Below, one piece after another: positions 54,142 to 63,194 of a stretch of 64,000 nucleotides of DNA. The DNA is from Mucilaginibacter terrigena (GTDB lineage Bacteria; Bacteroidota; Bacteroidia; Sphingobacteriales; Sphingobacteriaceae). The translations under genes were made by a program, and so were the position numbers. The stretch spans positions 1-64,000 of the forward strand of contig NZ_SEWG01000006.1 in NCBI RefSeq assembly GCF_004168255.1. Reading direction: 5' to 3'. Within the stretch, counting starts at the first letter, position 1. Each line of letters starts with the position of its first letter. The notes under the pieces are model-generated. The model saw only the letters and a program-made list of their open reading frames with translations, was not told the origin of the DNA and did no database searches.

Positions 54142-56193
54142 TTACCAGATCTTAACCCTTTTGTCGGGATCCAGCCACATCTTATCGCCTTTTTTTATGC
54201 CGAAAGCTTCATAAAATTCCGGTACATCGGTAAAGGGGCCGTTCACACGCATAAAGCCGGGTGAATGCTCATTGGTTAATATTTGGCTTGAGAGTGATTC
54301 TTTCCTGTCCTGGCCCAGCCAGCCCAGCGCGTAGCCTAAAAAGTAGCGTTGTACCGGGGTTAACCCGTTAATGGTTTTGCCCTCCTTATACTGATCGGTT
54401 TTTTTGAAAGCATCAAGGCCAATAACGATACCGCCCAGGTCGGCAATGTTTTCGCCGAGGGTTGCTTTGCCATTAACATGCAGGCCATAAACGGTGTAAT
54501 TATTAAACTGCTTTACCAGCATATCGGCACGTTGGGCAAACTTTGCCGAATCCTGCGGTGTCCACCAGGCTTTAAGGTTACCTTTTTCATCGTATTGGCG
54601 GCCCTGATCATCAAAGCCGTGGGTAATTTCGTGGCCAATGGTTGATGCGGCACCGTAGCCGTAAACAACTGCGTCGTCTATATTCTCATCCAATGCCCAG
54701 GGCACCATAAATATGGCGGCAGGCAGTACAATTTCGTTGTTTGATGGATTGTAGTAGGCATTATAAGTTTGCGGCGTCATGCCCCATTCGGTGCGGTCAA
54801 CCGGTTTGCCAAGCTTATCGGCGTTAAATTTGTGCCAATAGTTATTACCGCGCATTACGTTTTGCGCGTACGAGTCGCGGGTTATTTCTAATGATGAAAA
54901 ATCTTTCCACTTATCAGGGAACCCAACTTTAGGGAAAACCTTGGCAAGTTTATCATGCGCTTTCTTCTTGGTTTCGGCGCTCATCCAGTCCAGCTTATCA
55001 ATGTGTTCGCCAAATGATGTGCGTACGGCTTCCACCAAATCAACGTAACGCTTTTTAGTTTTTTCGGGGAAGTATTCCTTTACAAAGATCTGCCCAAGCA
55101 CTTCGCCCATCAGGCCTCCTTCGGTATCCAGCACACGTTTCCAGCGGGGCAGCTGTTCTTTACGGCCCGATACAACCGTGCCATAAAACCTGAAGTTTTC
55201 GTTGCTGAAGGCATTGCTCAGGTAAGGGCTGTAATCGTTCACCAGGTTTTTGCGGATGTAGTTTTTCCAGTCGTCGATACTATAAGCGGTCAGCGCTTTG
55301 TTAAATGCCCTATAATACTCGGGCTGGCCAACAATTACCGTATCAACCTTTTTATAATCCATCTGCTCAAAGGTTGCTGCCCAGTCGATAGCCGGTGCAA
55401 GCTTGCTTAAGCCGGCCAGTGGCATTTTGTTATAATTGTGATATGGGTCGCGCAGGTCTTCGAGCTTGCGCGAGCTATCTGCCAAAAACTTCTCTATAGC
55501 GTAAGTTTTTTGTGTGGCCGCTTTGGCTGTCGCGTCATCCAGGCCAAGCAGCTTAAACATGGTTGGCAAATGCTTCTGCTGATAATCGTTACGGATGGCC
55601 GCGCTATGCTCATCTGTATTAAAATAATAATCGCGGTTGGGCAGGCCTATGCCCGACTGGTATAGCTGCATAATGATCTTTTCGCTATTGCGGTCGTCCT
55701 GCCCGGCGTAAGCACCGATGGGGGTTTGCACGCCGATGGTTTCCAGGTGCGCAAATTCCTCCATCAGGGTTTTTACATCGGTTACCTTATCAACCTTAGC
55801 CAACTCGGCTTTCAATGGGGCCAGCCCTTGTTTTTCGATATTGACGGTATCCATACCGCTGTAATAAAAATCGCCTATTTTTTGCGTATTGCTACCCTTT
55901 GCGGCATCGGCTTTTAAAGCATCTTCATTTATCTTCTTCAGTTTATCGCGCAGGTCCTCCTGCACAACATTACCAATACCCCACGACGAATAGGCGCCGG
56001 GTATAGGGTTCTTTTTTAACCAGGCACCGTTGGCGTACATAAAAAAGTCATCACCCGGCTTTACGCTTTTGTCAATGTTTTTTATCAGCACATCATTATC
56101 GGCGTATATTTTATTCTTGTCTTTACAGGCGCTTAGTAACAAAGCCCCCATTGCACAGGCCGCAATAGCATGTACTGTGTTCTTTTTTATCAT
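54142..56193 (-). CDS. M13 family metallopeptidase (neprilysin-like lipoprotein)
   Basis: 683 residues. Lipoprotein signal MGALLLSAC (lipobox LSA|C at about residue 22). M13 domain: N-terminal helical MSVKPGDDFFMYANGAWL-type region, then YYNPSNNEIVLPAAIF, the zinc motif GHEITHGFDD (HExxH), and GENIADLGG with the third metal ligand Glu. The C-terminus carries the conserved CW-like end, here WLDPDKRVKIW. A surface or periplasmic peptidase degrading small peptides. Full length. Confidence 0.94.
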   Translation of the reverse strand: MIKKNTVHAIAACAMGALLLSACKDKNKIYADNDVLIKNIDKSVKPGDDFFMYANGAWLKKNPIPGAYSSWGIGNVVQEDLRDKLKKINEDALKADAAKGSNTQKIGDFYYSGMDTVNIEKQGLAPLKAELAKVDKVTDVKTLMEEFAHLETIGVQTPIGAYAGQDDRNSEKIIMQLYQSGIGLPNRDYYFNTDEHSAAIRNDYQQKHLPTMFKLLGLDDATAKAATQKTYAIEKFLADSSRKLEDLRDPYHNYNKMPLAGLSKLAPAIDWAATFEQMDYKKVDTVIVGQPEYYRAFNKALTAYSIDDWKNYIRKNLVNDYSPYLSNAFSNENFRFYGTVVSGRKEQLPRWKRVLDTEGGLMGEVLGQIFVKEYFPEKTKKRYVDLVEAVRTSFGEHIDKLDWMSAETKKKAHDKLAKVFPKVGFPDKWKDFSSLEITRDSYAQNVMRGNNYWHKFNADKLGKPVDRTEWGMTPQTYNAYYNPSNNEIVLPAAIFMVPWALDENIDDAVVYGYGAASTIGHEITHGFDDQGRQYDEKGNLKAWWTPQDSAKFAQRADMLVKQFNNYTVYGLHVNGKATLGENIADLGGIVIGLDAFKKTDQYKEGKTINGLTPVQRYFLGYALGWLGQDRKESLSSQILTNEHSPGFMRVNGPFTDVPEFYEAFGIKKGDKMWLDPDKRVKIW

Positions 56194-56718
56194 GATTTTT
56201 TATGGTTTGTATAAAATAAAATACAGGCAGTGTATGGAAAAACAGAATGTTACATTTTTCTGTACACCCTTATTAAGCTTTTTTTCTTTAAAAATCAGTT
56301 TAATGGATGGTTAAAGCAAAAAAAATCAAATTATTTGTGCAAAAAGAATGTTACGTATTTCTACGTGATCTTTAATTCGTTAAAAGAAAATTATAAAAGT
56401 GTAATTATTTATAAGTTGTTGTTTATCAGAAGTTAATATTTACAATCGGTTTCTTTTAGCGTAAACGTTTCCTTAAAGGCAATGGCATTGATATCGCCCT
56501 GATGATAACTTTCACAAGTTTTTTTGTGTAGTGTGCTAAATTATGGCTTAGGTTTTGATAAAAGCTAAGCGGTCCTGCATACATCTTTGAAAAAATATTA
56601 CATCTACCTGTGAAAAACTTTCAAATTGTTAAGACTAAAACGAATTCTCAGTTGCCCAAGTTGAGATGAACATGTTCTTTTATTTTGGGTTTAATCAATA
56701 GTTTAAATTAATTAGGGG
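56194..56718. other. AT-rich non-coding stretch
   Basis: No gene can be supported in these 525 bases. Two imperfect direct repeats AGAATGTTACATTTTTCT (56242-56259) and AGAATGTTACGTATTTCT (56346-56363) lie about 100 bp apart and could be binding sites. A possible promoter box TATTTTGG with TTGAG upstream lies near 56660-56690 in front of the hairpin at 56719-56750. Confidence 0.4.
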
Positions 56719-56750
56719 AAAAGGGAGCTTCAAAAGAGCTCTCTTTTTTT
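56719..56750 (+). terminator. Terminator-like hairpin of a possible small RNA or leader
   Basis: AAAAGGGAGCT (56719-56729) pairs with AGCTCTCTTTT (56737-56747) through one G-U pair, 7-nt loop, then T-run to 56750. There is no gene directly upstream on the plus strand, so it may end a small RNA of about 60 nt or the leader of the acyl-CoA dehydrogenase gene. Confidence 0.55.
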
Positions 56751-56809
56751 GTGCCGATATTTTTGCTATGCATGCATAATAATTATACCTTTAATTTTTA
56801 TTTACAATT

Positions 56810-57949
56810 ATGCAGTTTGAACTTACCGAAGAACACCTGATGATACGCCAGGCGGCGCGTGATTTTGCACATAACGTATTAAAGCCCGGCGTTATTGAAC
56901 GCGACGAACACCAGAAATTCCCGGCCGAAGAAATAAGGCAACTTGGCGAACTTGGCTTTTTGGGCATGATGGTATCGCCGCAGTATGGCGGCAGCGGCAT
57001 GGATGCCATATCCTACTCTATTGTGATGGAAGAGCTTTCAAAGGTTGATGCGTCCACATCGGTAGTGGTATCGGTAAATAACTCGCTGGTTTGCTACGGG
57101 TTAGAAAAATACGGTAACGAAGAACAAAAACAAAAATTTTTAGTGCCGCTGGCCCAGGGCCAAAAAATAGGCGCTTTTTGCCTGAGCGAGCCCGAGGCCG
57201 GTTCTGATGCCACATCGCAGCGCACCACCGCTATTGATATGGGCGACCATTACCTGGTTAACGGCACCAAAAACTGGATAACCAATGGCAGCACTGCATC
57301 TACCTATATAGTAATGGCCCAAACCGATGCCTCTAAAAAGCATAAAGGCATTAACGCCCTTATAGTGGAGAAAGGTATGGAAGGCTTTACCGTAGGTGCC
57401 AAAGAGAATAAACTGGGCATCCGCGGGTCGGATACGCATTCGCTGATGTTTACCGATGTTAAAGTGCCCAAAGAGAACCGCATTGGCGAGGATGGTTTCG
57501 GCTTTAAATTCGCGATGGCTACGCTGGAAGGCGGGCGCATAGGCATTGCCTCGCAGGCGTTGGGTATCGCATCCGGCGCTTACGAGCTATCGGTACAGTA
57601 TGCTAAAGAACGTAAGGCATTTGGCAAAACCATTGCCGATTTGCAAGCCATACAATTTAAACTGGCCGATATGGCTACCGAGATTGAAGCTGCCCGCCTG
57701 CTTTGTTACCGCGCGGCCTGGTTAAAAGATAATGGCCTGCCATATGCGCAGGCAGCATCAATGGCAAAACTGTTTGCATCAGAAACGGCTATGCGCACCA
57801 CTGTTGAGGCGGTGCAGATCCATGGCGGTTACGGCTTTGTAAAAGAGTATCATGTAGAGCGCCTGATGCGCGATGCCAAGATCACGCAGATATACGAAGG
57901 CACTTCCGAAATTCAGCGTATTGTCATATCGCGCGAGGTGTTGAGATAG
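56810..57949 (+). CDS. Acyl-CoA dehydrogenase
   Basis: 379 residues. Full three-part fold: N-terminal FELTEEHLMIRQAARDFA, the FAD/substrate region AFCLSEPEAGSDATSQRT and WITNGSTA, and the C-terminal RKAFGKTIADLQAIQFKLADM, with catalytic Glu in QIYEGTSEIQRIVISR. This is typical of short-/branched-chain acyl-CoA dehydrogenases. It introduces a double bond at the start of beta-oxidation of short acyl-CoAs. Electron-transfer flavoprotein genes are not nearby. Confidence 0.94.
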   Translation: MQFELTEEHLMIRQAARDFAHNVLKPGVIERDEHQKFPAEEIRQLGELGFLGMMVSPQYGGSGMDAISYSIVMEELSKVDASTSVVVSVNNSLVCYGLEKYGNEEQKQKFLVPLAQGQKIGAFCLSEPEAGSDATSQRTTAIDMGDHYLVNGTKNWITNGSTASTYIVMAQTDASKKHKGINALIVEKGMEGFTVGAKENKLGIRGSDTHSLMFTDVKVPKENRIGEDGFGFKFAMATLEGGRIGIASQALGIASGAYELSVQYAKERKAFGKTIADLQAIQFKLADMATEIEAARLLCYRAAWLKDNGLPYAQAASMAKLFASETAMRTTVEAVQIHGGYGFVKEYHVERLMRDAKITQIYEGTSEIQRIVISREVLR

Positions 57950-57972
57950 TTTGACTACATTTATTACTTTTG
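57941..57972 (+). promoter_or_regulatory. Putative promoter of the thiol-disulfide protein gene
   Basis: TTG (57941-57943), 21-nt gap, TACTTTTG (57965-57972), near the Bacteroidota pattern; ATG at 58007. Confidence 0.5.
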
Positions 57973-58006
57973 ATAAAGTATATTAAATTAGTAGTCTATT
58001 TTGAAT

Positions 58007-59239
58007 ATGATTAAAAAGATAATATTTAGCGCGCTCGTTCTAACCGCGCTAACACATATAAGCTGGGCTCAAACAAAATTGAAAGCTGGCGTTTGGCGGG
58101 GTGCATTACACACGGCATCGGCTAACCAGATTCCCTTTAATTTTGAGGTGACCAATACCGGCAATAAACAGGAACTTGCCATTATTAATAGTTCCGAGCA
58201 TTTTAAAGTGACCGATATCACCGCCAAAGGCGATTCGGTATTTATAAAGATGCCTTTGTTTGAATCGGAATTTAGGTTAAAACAAGAGGGCGATAACCTG
58301 AAAGGACAATTTATAAAGCACTTAGGCGACCGTGATGTACCAATGGGCTTTACCGCGACGGCCGGTACACCATGGCGCTTTTTTGAAGCCCCCGCTAAAA
58401 CCGCATACAATGTAAGCGGCCGCTGGTTGGCTATTATGGGCGACAGCACAGGCCGCGATACCACAGTTGGCGAGTTTAAACAAGCTGGCCAAAAAGTTAC
58501 CGGCACTTTCCTTACCACCACCGGCGACTACCGTTTTTTAGAAGGCACGGTATCGGGCGATAGTTTATACCTGTCGTGCTTTGACGGTGGGCACGCCTAC
58601 CTTTTCAGTGCAAAAATTGCTGATGATAATACCATTACCGGGGGTAAATTCTTTTCGGGCTTAACAGGCAAGGACGTATGGGTTGCTACCCGCAACCAGA
58701 ACGCCAAATTGCCCGATGCTTACTCGCTTTCCGCATTAAAACCAGGATATAAAAAACTGGCGTTTACTTTTAAGGACCTTAACGGAAAAGCCGTTTCGCT
58801 TACCGATGCCCGTTTTAACAACAAGGTAGTTATTGTGCAGGTAATGGGCTCGTGGTGCCCCAATTGTATGGATGAGACCGCTTACATGGTTAATTATTAC
58901 AAAAAATACCAGTCACGGGGCGTAGAAGTTTTAGGCCTGGCTTATGAACGCACTACAGATTTTACCAAATCGCAAAAGGCCCTGGCGCAGGTAAAGGCAC
59001 GGTTTGATGTTAAATACCCGGTACTGATAACCGGTTACACCAGCAATAAAGCTGAAACTGCTAAGAGTTTGCCTGCACTAACCAGTGTTGTAGGTTTCCC
59101 AACCACCATTATTATTGATAAAAAGGGCGACGTGCGAAAGATCCACACCGGCTTTAACGGCCCGGGTACAGGCGAGCATTATACCGAGTTTATCAGCGAG
59201 TTTGAGAAGCTGACGGAGGATCTGTTGGCGGAGAAGTAA
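58007..59239 (+). CDS. Secreted TlpA-like thiol-disulfide protein with N-terminal accessory domain
   Basis: 410 residues from ATG 58007; an in-frame TTG two codons upstream is less likely. Signal peptide ends WAQ. Residues ~20-240 form a beta-rich domain of the kind seen before TlpA-like domains in Bacteroidota; residues ~260-410 form a thioredoxin-like fold with active-site WCPNC in VMGSWCPNCMD and the cis-Pro region VVGFPTTIIIDKKG. It probably reduces or isomerises disulfides in the periplasm. It is likely its own unit. Confidence 0.85.
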   Translation: MIKKIIFSALVLTALTHISWAQTKLKAGVWRGALHTASANQIPFNFEVTNTGNKQELAIINSSEHFKVTDITAKGDSVFIKMPLFESEFRLKQEGDNLKGQFIKHLGDRDVPMGFTATAGTPWRFFEAPAKTAYNVSGRWLAIMGDSTGRDTTVGEFKQAGQKVTGTFLTTTGDYRFLEGTVSGDSLYLSCFDGGHAYLFSAKIADDNTITGGKFFSGLTGKDVWVATRNQNAKLPDAYSLSALKPGYKKLAFTFKDLNGKAVSLTDARFNNKVVIVQVMGSWCPNCMDETAYMVNYYKKYQSRGVEVLGLAYERTTDFTKSQKALAQVKARFDVKYPVLITGYTSNKAETAKSLPALTSVVGFPTTIIIDKKGDVRKIHTGFNGPGTGEHYTEFISEFEKLTEDLLAEK

Positions 59240-59259
59240 GAAGCCTGTAAATAGTGCAA

Positions 59260-59375
59260 TCGCTCGGCTCCAGCCGAGTGATAAATATTTATAGGCCTCC
59301 GGCCGCCTCTGTATTTACGCAGCAAATTGCGGCGGGACGCCCTGTAATAATGGTCACTCGGCTGGAGCCGAGCGA
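59260..59375. repeat. Palindromic element with 22-bp inverted ends
   Basis: TCGCTCGGCTCCAGCCGAGT+GA (59260-59281) is the exact reverse complement of 59354-59375 (TCACTCGGCTGGAGCCGAGC+GA). Each arm is itself nearly palindromic. The 72-bp interior contains GGCCTCCGGCC and other small stems. No coding capacity; a MITE-like or REP-like unit between two convergent genes. Confidence 0.75.
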
Positions 59376-59387
59376 CGGCGCTAGATT

Positions 59388-60257
59388 TTACGGGTTTAAA
59401 AATAATCCCTCACTAACCTCCGGGATAATCCCTTTCTCCAGCGCAGTATCAAACAAAAGCTTTATAGCTTTTTTCCCCTCTACGCCTAAATCAACAGAAA
59501 ATTTATTTACATAAAGGTCGATGTGTTTGTACATCACCTCTTCGCTCATTTCCTGCGCGTGCGAGCGGATATATTCCAGTCCCGATTTTGGGTTGGCAAA
59601 TGCAAACTCCACCGAGCGTTTGATCACCCGGTTTATTTTATGCTGAATATTTAAAGGTAAATTGCGGTTGGCAACAATACCACCCAGCGGAATAGCGCAA
59701 CCCGTACGTTTCTCCCAATAATCGCCCAGGTCGATGATCTTATGCAGGCCTTTATCCTGGTAAGTAAAGCGGTTCTCGTGGATAATGAGGCCTACATCTA
59801 CCCTGCCATCCAACACAGCATTCTCAATATCCGAGAAAACCAGTTCCTGCTTATTTGTTGCATTGGGGAAAGCAAGGCTCAGTAAAAAGTTGGCTGTAGT
59901 ATATTTGCCTGGAATGCCTATTAAAGGATTTCGGATTTCGGATTCCGGATGTCGAATTTCATTCTTTTCTAAACCCGAAATTGAAACTTCGGATTTAGAG
60001 ATCAACAATGGCCCAACGCCAAAGCCTAAGGCGCTGCCTGCATCCAGCAAAATATATTTATCGGCGGCGTAGGCAAAAGCATGATAACTAAGCTTGGTAA
60101 TATCCAGCTCGCCGCGAAAGGCTTTTTGGTTAAGCGTTTCCACATCATCATAAAACACCTCAAAATCCAGGCCTTCGGTATCAATTTTATGGTGGATAAG
60201 GGCATCAAAAATAAAAGTATCGTTTGGGCAGGGCGAAAAGCCAATGGTTAGTTTCAT
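59388..60257 (-). CDS. mqnD: 1,4-dihydroxy-6-naphthoate synthase (MqnD)
   Basis: 289 residues. N-terminus IGFSPCPNDTFIFDALIHHKIDTEGLDFEVF and GFGVGPLLISK, IPGKYTTANFLLSLAF are typical MqnD of the futalosine route to menaquinone. It opens cyclic dehypoxanthine futalosine to the naphthoate. Residues ~89-111 (SEVSISGLEKNEIRHPESEIRNP) do not belong to the usual fold; they arise from a repeat-type insertion in the gene. The reading frame is kept, so the enzyme may be active with an extra surface loop. It follows mqnB with a 65-bp gap. Confidence 0.9.
   Translation of the reverse strand: MKLTIGFSPCPNDTFIFDALIHHKIDTEGLDFEVFYDDVETLNQKAFRGELDITKLSYHAFAYAADKYILLDAGSALGFGVGPLLISKSEVSISGLEKNEIRHPESEIRNPLIGIPGKYTTANFLLSLAFPNATNKQELVFSDIENAVLDGRVDVGLIIHENRFTYQDKGLHKIIDLGDYWEKRTGCAIPLGGIVANRNLPLNIQHKINRVIKRSVEFAFANPKSGLEYIRSHAQEMSEEVMYKHIDLYVNKFSVDLGVEGKKAIKLLFDTALEKGIIPEVSEGLFLNP
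59922..59993. repeat. In-frame repeat insertion within mqnD
   Basis: On the plus strand, direct repeats of GGATTTC (GGATTTCGGATTTCGGATTC, 59930-59949), then GTCGAATTTC and GAAATTGAAACTTCGGATTT. AATCCGAAAT-type motifs of this kind are common between genes in Bacteroidota; here they add about 23 residues to MqnD without breaking the frame. Confidence 0.6.
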
Positions 60258-60322
60258 TTTACCAGGGTATAAATACGTTAATGGTTATAAGAATTGATTT
60301 GCTTTAATACGTACAACCTAAC

Positions 60323-61024
60323 TTATAACACCTGCAAGCCGTTAATGAACTCTACTATAAAAGCATTCAGATTTTTAACGGCAAGGCCTATCTTCCAATT
60401 GTCTTTATCCCGTTTCTCAACATAATTTGACACAGCCCTGATCTGTACACATGGTATGCCCGCATGGTGGCAAACATAAAAAAAGGCAGCGCCTTCCATG
60501 CTTTCCAACTGAGGGTTCAGTCTTTTTTGTACCCGGTTAATAGACTCAGGCTCGCCGTGGACCGTATTTACGGTGATAGACCTAACCTGTTTCAGGTTTT
60601 TTAAAAGCGAGGAGGTTTTAGCCCCTTTAAAAATGCTGCTTACGGTTTGGGTAGCTTTAAACTCGCTTTCGCCAAAGCCCAATACGCTTACCGGCAAAAA
60701 GGAATCATTGTCTTCGGCACCAAGTTCGGCAATATTATCATGGATGATCTCCACTACATCACCAAGTTCAATGCTTCGGTCAAAACTGCCTGCAATACCA
60801 AAATTTATGGCCAGGTCGTATTGATTAGTCGCCAGTTCTTTACCCAGCGAATAAGCAGTTGCCACCATCCCAACGCCGGTAATAAGTAAGGTATGGCTAA
60901 CCGAGTTTTTTTCATCAGGAATGGTGTAAACGTTTTTCTTTTCAGCATCCATAACCCGGAAACCAAAATCTAAAACAAACCTGCCCACCTCCATCCCTGT
61001 GGCTGCTACAAATAAAACTCTCAT
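60323..61024 (-). CDS. mqnB: Futalosine hydrolase (MqnB)
   Basis: 233 residues, nucleoside phosphorylase-like fold. The start VLFVAATGMEV, the LLITGVGMVATAYSLGK strand, NFGIAGSFDRSIELGDVV and the C-terminal SMEGAAFFYVCHHAGIPCVQIRAVSNYVEKRD are typical. It removes hypoxanthine from futalosine before the MqnC and MqnD steps. An extra stretch DFGFRVMDAEKKNV near residues 19-32 has no counterpart in typical homologues that I recall and may also stem from a repeat. First gene of the mqnB-mqnD run. Confidence 0.9.
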   Translation of the reverse strand: MRVLFVAATGMEVGRFVLDFGFRVMDAEKKNVYTIPDEKNSVSHTLLITGVGMVATAYSLGKELATNQYDLAINFGIAGSFDRSIELGDVVEIIHDNIAELGAEDNDSFLPVSVLGFGESEFKATQTVSSIFKGAKTSSLLKNLKQVRSITVNTVHGEPESINRVQKRLNPQLESMEGAAFFYVCHHAGIPCVQIRAVSNYVEKRDKDNWKIGLAVKNLNAFIVEFINGLQVL

Positions 61025-61077
61025 TTTGTAAATATTTTTGACAGCTAAGATAAAACAACTCGCCTGTTTTTGTTTTG

Positions 61078-61085
61078 TATATTTG
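61078..61085 (+). promoter_or_regulatory. -7 promoter box before the QueD-like gene
   Basis: TATATTTG fits TAnnTTTG, 14 bp before the ATG at 61100. No good -33 box at the usual distance. Confidence 0.5.
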
Positions 61086-61099
61086 CACCATTAATTGCT

Positions 61100-61519
61100 A
61101 TGATGATACATATTACGCGCAAGGAACATTTTAACGCAGCACATCGCATGTACCGCGAGGAATGGAGCGCAGAGAAAAACCAGGAAGTTTTTGGCAAATG
61201 CGCCAACCCTAACTGGCACGGGCATAATTACAATTTGTTTGTAACCGTAAAAGGCGAGGTTACCCACGCTACCGGCTATCTGATGGACCTTAAAGAGCTT
61301 AAGATCATCATCAACGAGCATGTAATAGAAAAGCTGGACCATAAAAACATCAATATGGATGTGGAGTTTATGAAGGGCATAATGGCATCTACCGAATTGC
61401 TTTGCATAGGCATATTTAACCAGTTAAAAGCACCGATAGAAGCCTATCCCGGTGTTTACTTACATTCGGTGAAATTGTATGAAACAGAAAACAACTCGGC
61501 CGAATATTTTGGCGGATAA
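61100..61519 (+). CDS. 6-carboxytetrahydropterin synthase/PTPS-like protein
   Basis: 139 residues from ATG 61100. Zinc-binding His in HFNAAHRM and NWHGHNY, and the catalytic-site EVFGKCANP...HGHNY and GYLMDLKELK, match QueD/6-pyruvoyl-tetrahydropterin synthases. QueD-type enzymes make the carboxypterin needed for queuosine. It is directly followed by folE, whose product is the substrate source (dihydroneopterin triphosphate), so the two genes form one pathway unit. The exact substrate cannot be read from sequence. Confidence 0.88.
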   Translation: MMIHITRKEHFNAAHRMYREEWSAEKNQEVFGKCANPNWHGHNYNLFVTVKGEVTHATGYLMDLKELKIIINEHVIEKLDHKNINMDVEFMKGIMASTELLCIGIFNQLKAPIEAYPGVYLHSVKLYETENNSAEYFGG

Positions 61520-61528
61520 ACCTAACCT

Positions 61529-62167
61529 ATGATCGACGACCAAAATATTCCTGACAGGGACGAGGGCATAAACGGCTATCAAAAAATTGACCGCTATAAC
61601 CCCGAACTGATCCAAAACCTATCGGCCAGTTACCTTGACGTTTTAAAACAGATTGGCGAAAACCCAAATCGCGAGGGGTTGTTGAAAACGCCTGAGCGGA
61701 TTGCAAAGGCAATGCTTTATCTTACACACGGGTATGACCTTGATGCAAGAGACATTCTGAATTCGGCAATGTTTAAAGAAGAGTACAGCCAAATGGTTAT
61801 CGTAAAAGATATTGAGGTGTACTCGATGTGCGAACACCATATGCTGCCATTTTTTGGTAAAGCACATATTGCTTACATACCAAACGGCTATGTAGTAGGC
61901 CTTAGCAAAATCCCCCGTATAGTTGATGTATTTGCGCGCAGGCTGCAGGTACAGGAGCGTTTAACCAACGAAATTAGAGATTGCATCCAGGAAACGCTTA
62001 ACCCCATAGGAGTTGGCGTGGTAATTGAGTGCAGGCACCTGTGCATGAGCATGCGGGGTGTACAAAAACAAAACTCGGTAACAACCACATCGGCTTTTAC
62101 AGGCGAGTTTTTAAAAGGCCAGACACGAACAGAATTTTTAAACTTAATTTCTTCCAATTTGAGTTAA
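61529..62167 (+). CDS. folE: GTP cyclohydrolase I
   Basis: 212 residues. Catalytic Cys/His zinc site in [20 protein letters not shown] and [10 protein letters not shown], the core [23 protein letters not shown]. It converts GTP to dihydroneopterin triphosphate, feeding folate and, with the QueD-like enzyme 9 bp upstream, queuosine or other pterins. Normal length, complete site. Confidence 0.96.
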   Translation: MIDDQNIPDRDEGINGYQKIDRYNPELIQNLSASYLDVLKQIGENPNREGLLKTPERIAKAMLYLTHGYDLDARDILNSAMFKEEYSQMVIVKDIEVYSMCEHHMLPFFGKAHIAYIPNGYVVGLSKIPRIVDVFARRLQVQERLTNEIRDCIQETLNPIGVGVVIECRHLCMSMRGVQKQNSVTTTSAFTGEFLKGQTRTEFLNLISSNLS

Positions 62168-62240
62168 GTGCGAAGAAGGGAGTGAGGAGTGCGGCAACGC
62201 TCTGATATCCTCGCTCCGTCAACTAATAAATATTACAATA

Positions 62241-63125
62241 ATGAAAGCATACATTTTTCCGGGACAGGGTGCCCAGTTCCCGGGTATGGGAAAAGACCTT
62301 TACGAGCAAAGCGAACAGGCACGCGCATTATTTGAACAGGCTAACGAAATATTGGGTTTCAGCATTACCGATGTAATGTTTGACGGTACCGAGGATGACC
62401 TGAAGCAAACCAATGTTACCCAGCCCGCCATATTCCTGCACTCGGTGATATTGGCTAAGGTTTTGGGTGATGATTTTAAGCCCGAAATGGTAGCCGGCCA
62501 CTCGCTTGGCGAATTTTCGGCTTTAGTGGCAAGCGGCGCTTTATCTTTCGAAGATGGGCTGCGCCTGGTTGCCGCGCGTGCAAATGCCATGCAAAAGGCC
62601 TGCGATATACAACCCGGTACTATGGCTGCTATTTTAGCGCTTGATGATTTTACCGTAGAAGATATTTGCCAGCGCTTAACAGATGTGGTTGTGCCTGCAA
62701 ACTATAACTGCCCCGGCCAATTGGTAATATCAGGTACAGTTGCCGGTATTGATGCCGCCTGTATTAAAATGACCGAAGCCGGCGCAAAGCGCGCCTTAAA
62801 GCTGAATGTTGGCGGGGCTTTCCACTCGCCGTTAATGGAAGCTGCCCGCGTTGAGCTGGAAGCAGCTATTATTAATACCGAATTTAAGGAGCCGGTTTGC
62901 CCGGTTTATCAAAATATAGACGCCCACCCGTACACGGATATCGAGCATATAAAACACAACTTGATAGCCCAGTTAACTGGCCCGGTACGCTGGACACAAA
63001 CCGTTGAGCAAATGCTTAGGGATGGCGCTACATCGTTTACCGAAGTTGGGCCGGGTAAGGTACTGCAAGGCCTTGTAAAAAAGGTTGACCGCGAAGTGCC
63101 TGCAGCAAGCGCTGTAATACAATAA
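62241..63125 (+). CDS. fabD: Malonyl-CoA:ACP transacylase
   Basis: 294 residues. Start AYIFPGQGAQFPGMGKDLY, nucleophile Ser in GHSLGEFSALVASG, His in FHSPLM, and Arg in the VAARANAMQ region, as expected for FabD. It loads malonyl groups on acyl carrier protein for fatty acid synthesis. No other fab genes are close. A terminator follows. Confidence 0.96.
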   Translation: MKAYIFPGQGAQFPGMGKDLYEQSEQARALFEQANEILGFSITDVMFDGTEDDLKQTNVTQPAIFLHSVILAKVLGDDFKPEMVAGHSLGEFSALVASGALSFEDGLRLVAARANAMQKACDIQPGTMAAILALDDFTVEDICQRLTDVVVPANYNCPGQLVISGTVAGIDAACIKMTEAGAKRALKLNVGGAFHSPLMEAARVELEAAIINTEFKEPVCPVYQNIDAHPYTDIEHIKHNLIAQLTGPVRWTQTVEQMLRDGATSFTEVGPGKVLQGLVKKVDREVPAASAVIQ

Positions 63126-63129
63126 TTAC

Positions 63130-63160
63130 AAAGCCATCTGTTTGCTAACGGATGGCTTTT
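63130..63160 (+). terminator. Terminator after fabD
   Basis: AAAGCCATC (63130-63138) pairs with GATGGCTTT (63151-63159), loop 12 nt, with T following. Confidence 0.8.
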
Positions 63161-63194
63161 ACTTTTACCAATTGAATTTGATAGATTTAACAGC

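Noticed and set aside
56230..56436. Small plus-strand frames in the AT-rich gap after the M13 peptidase gene
   Set aside because: Strongly biased Phe/Lys/Ile content typical of translated AT-rich DNA; overlapping frames with no start signal.
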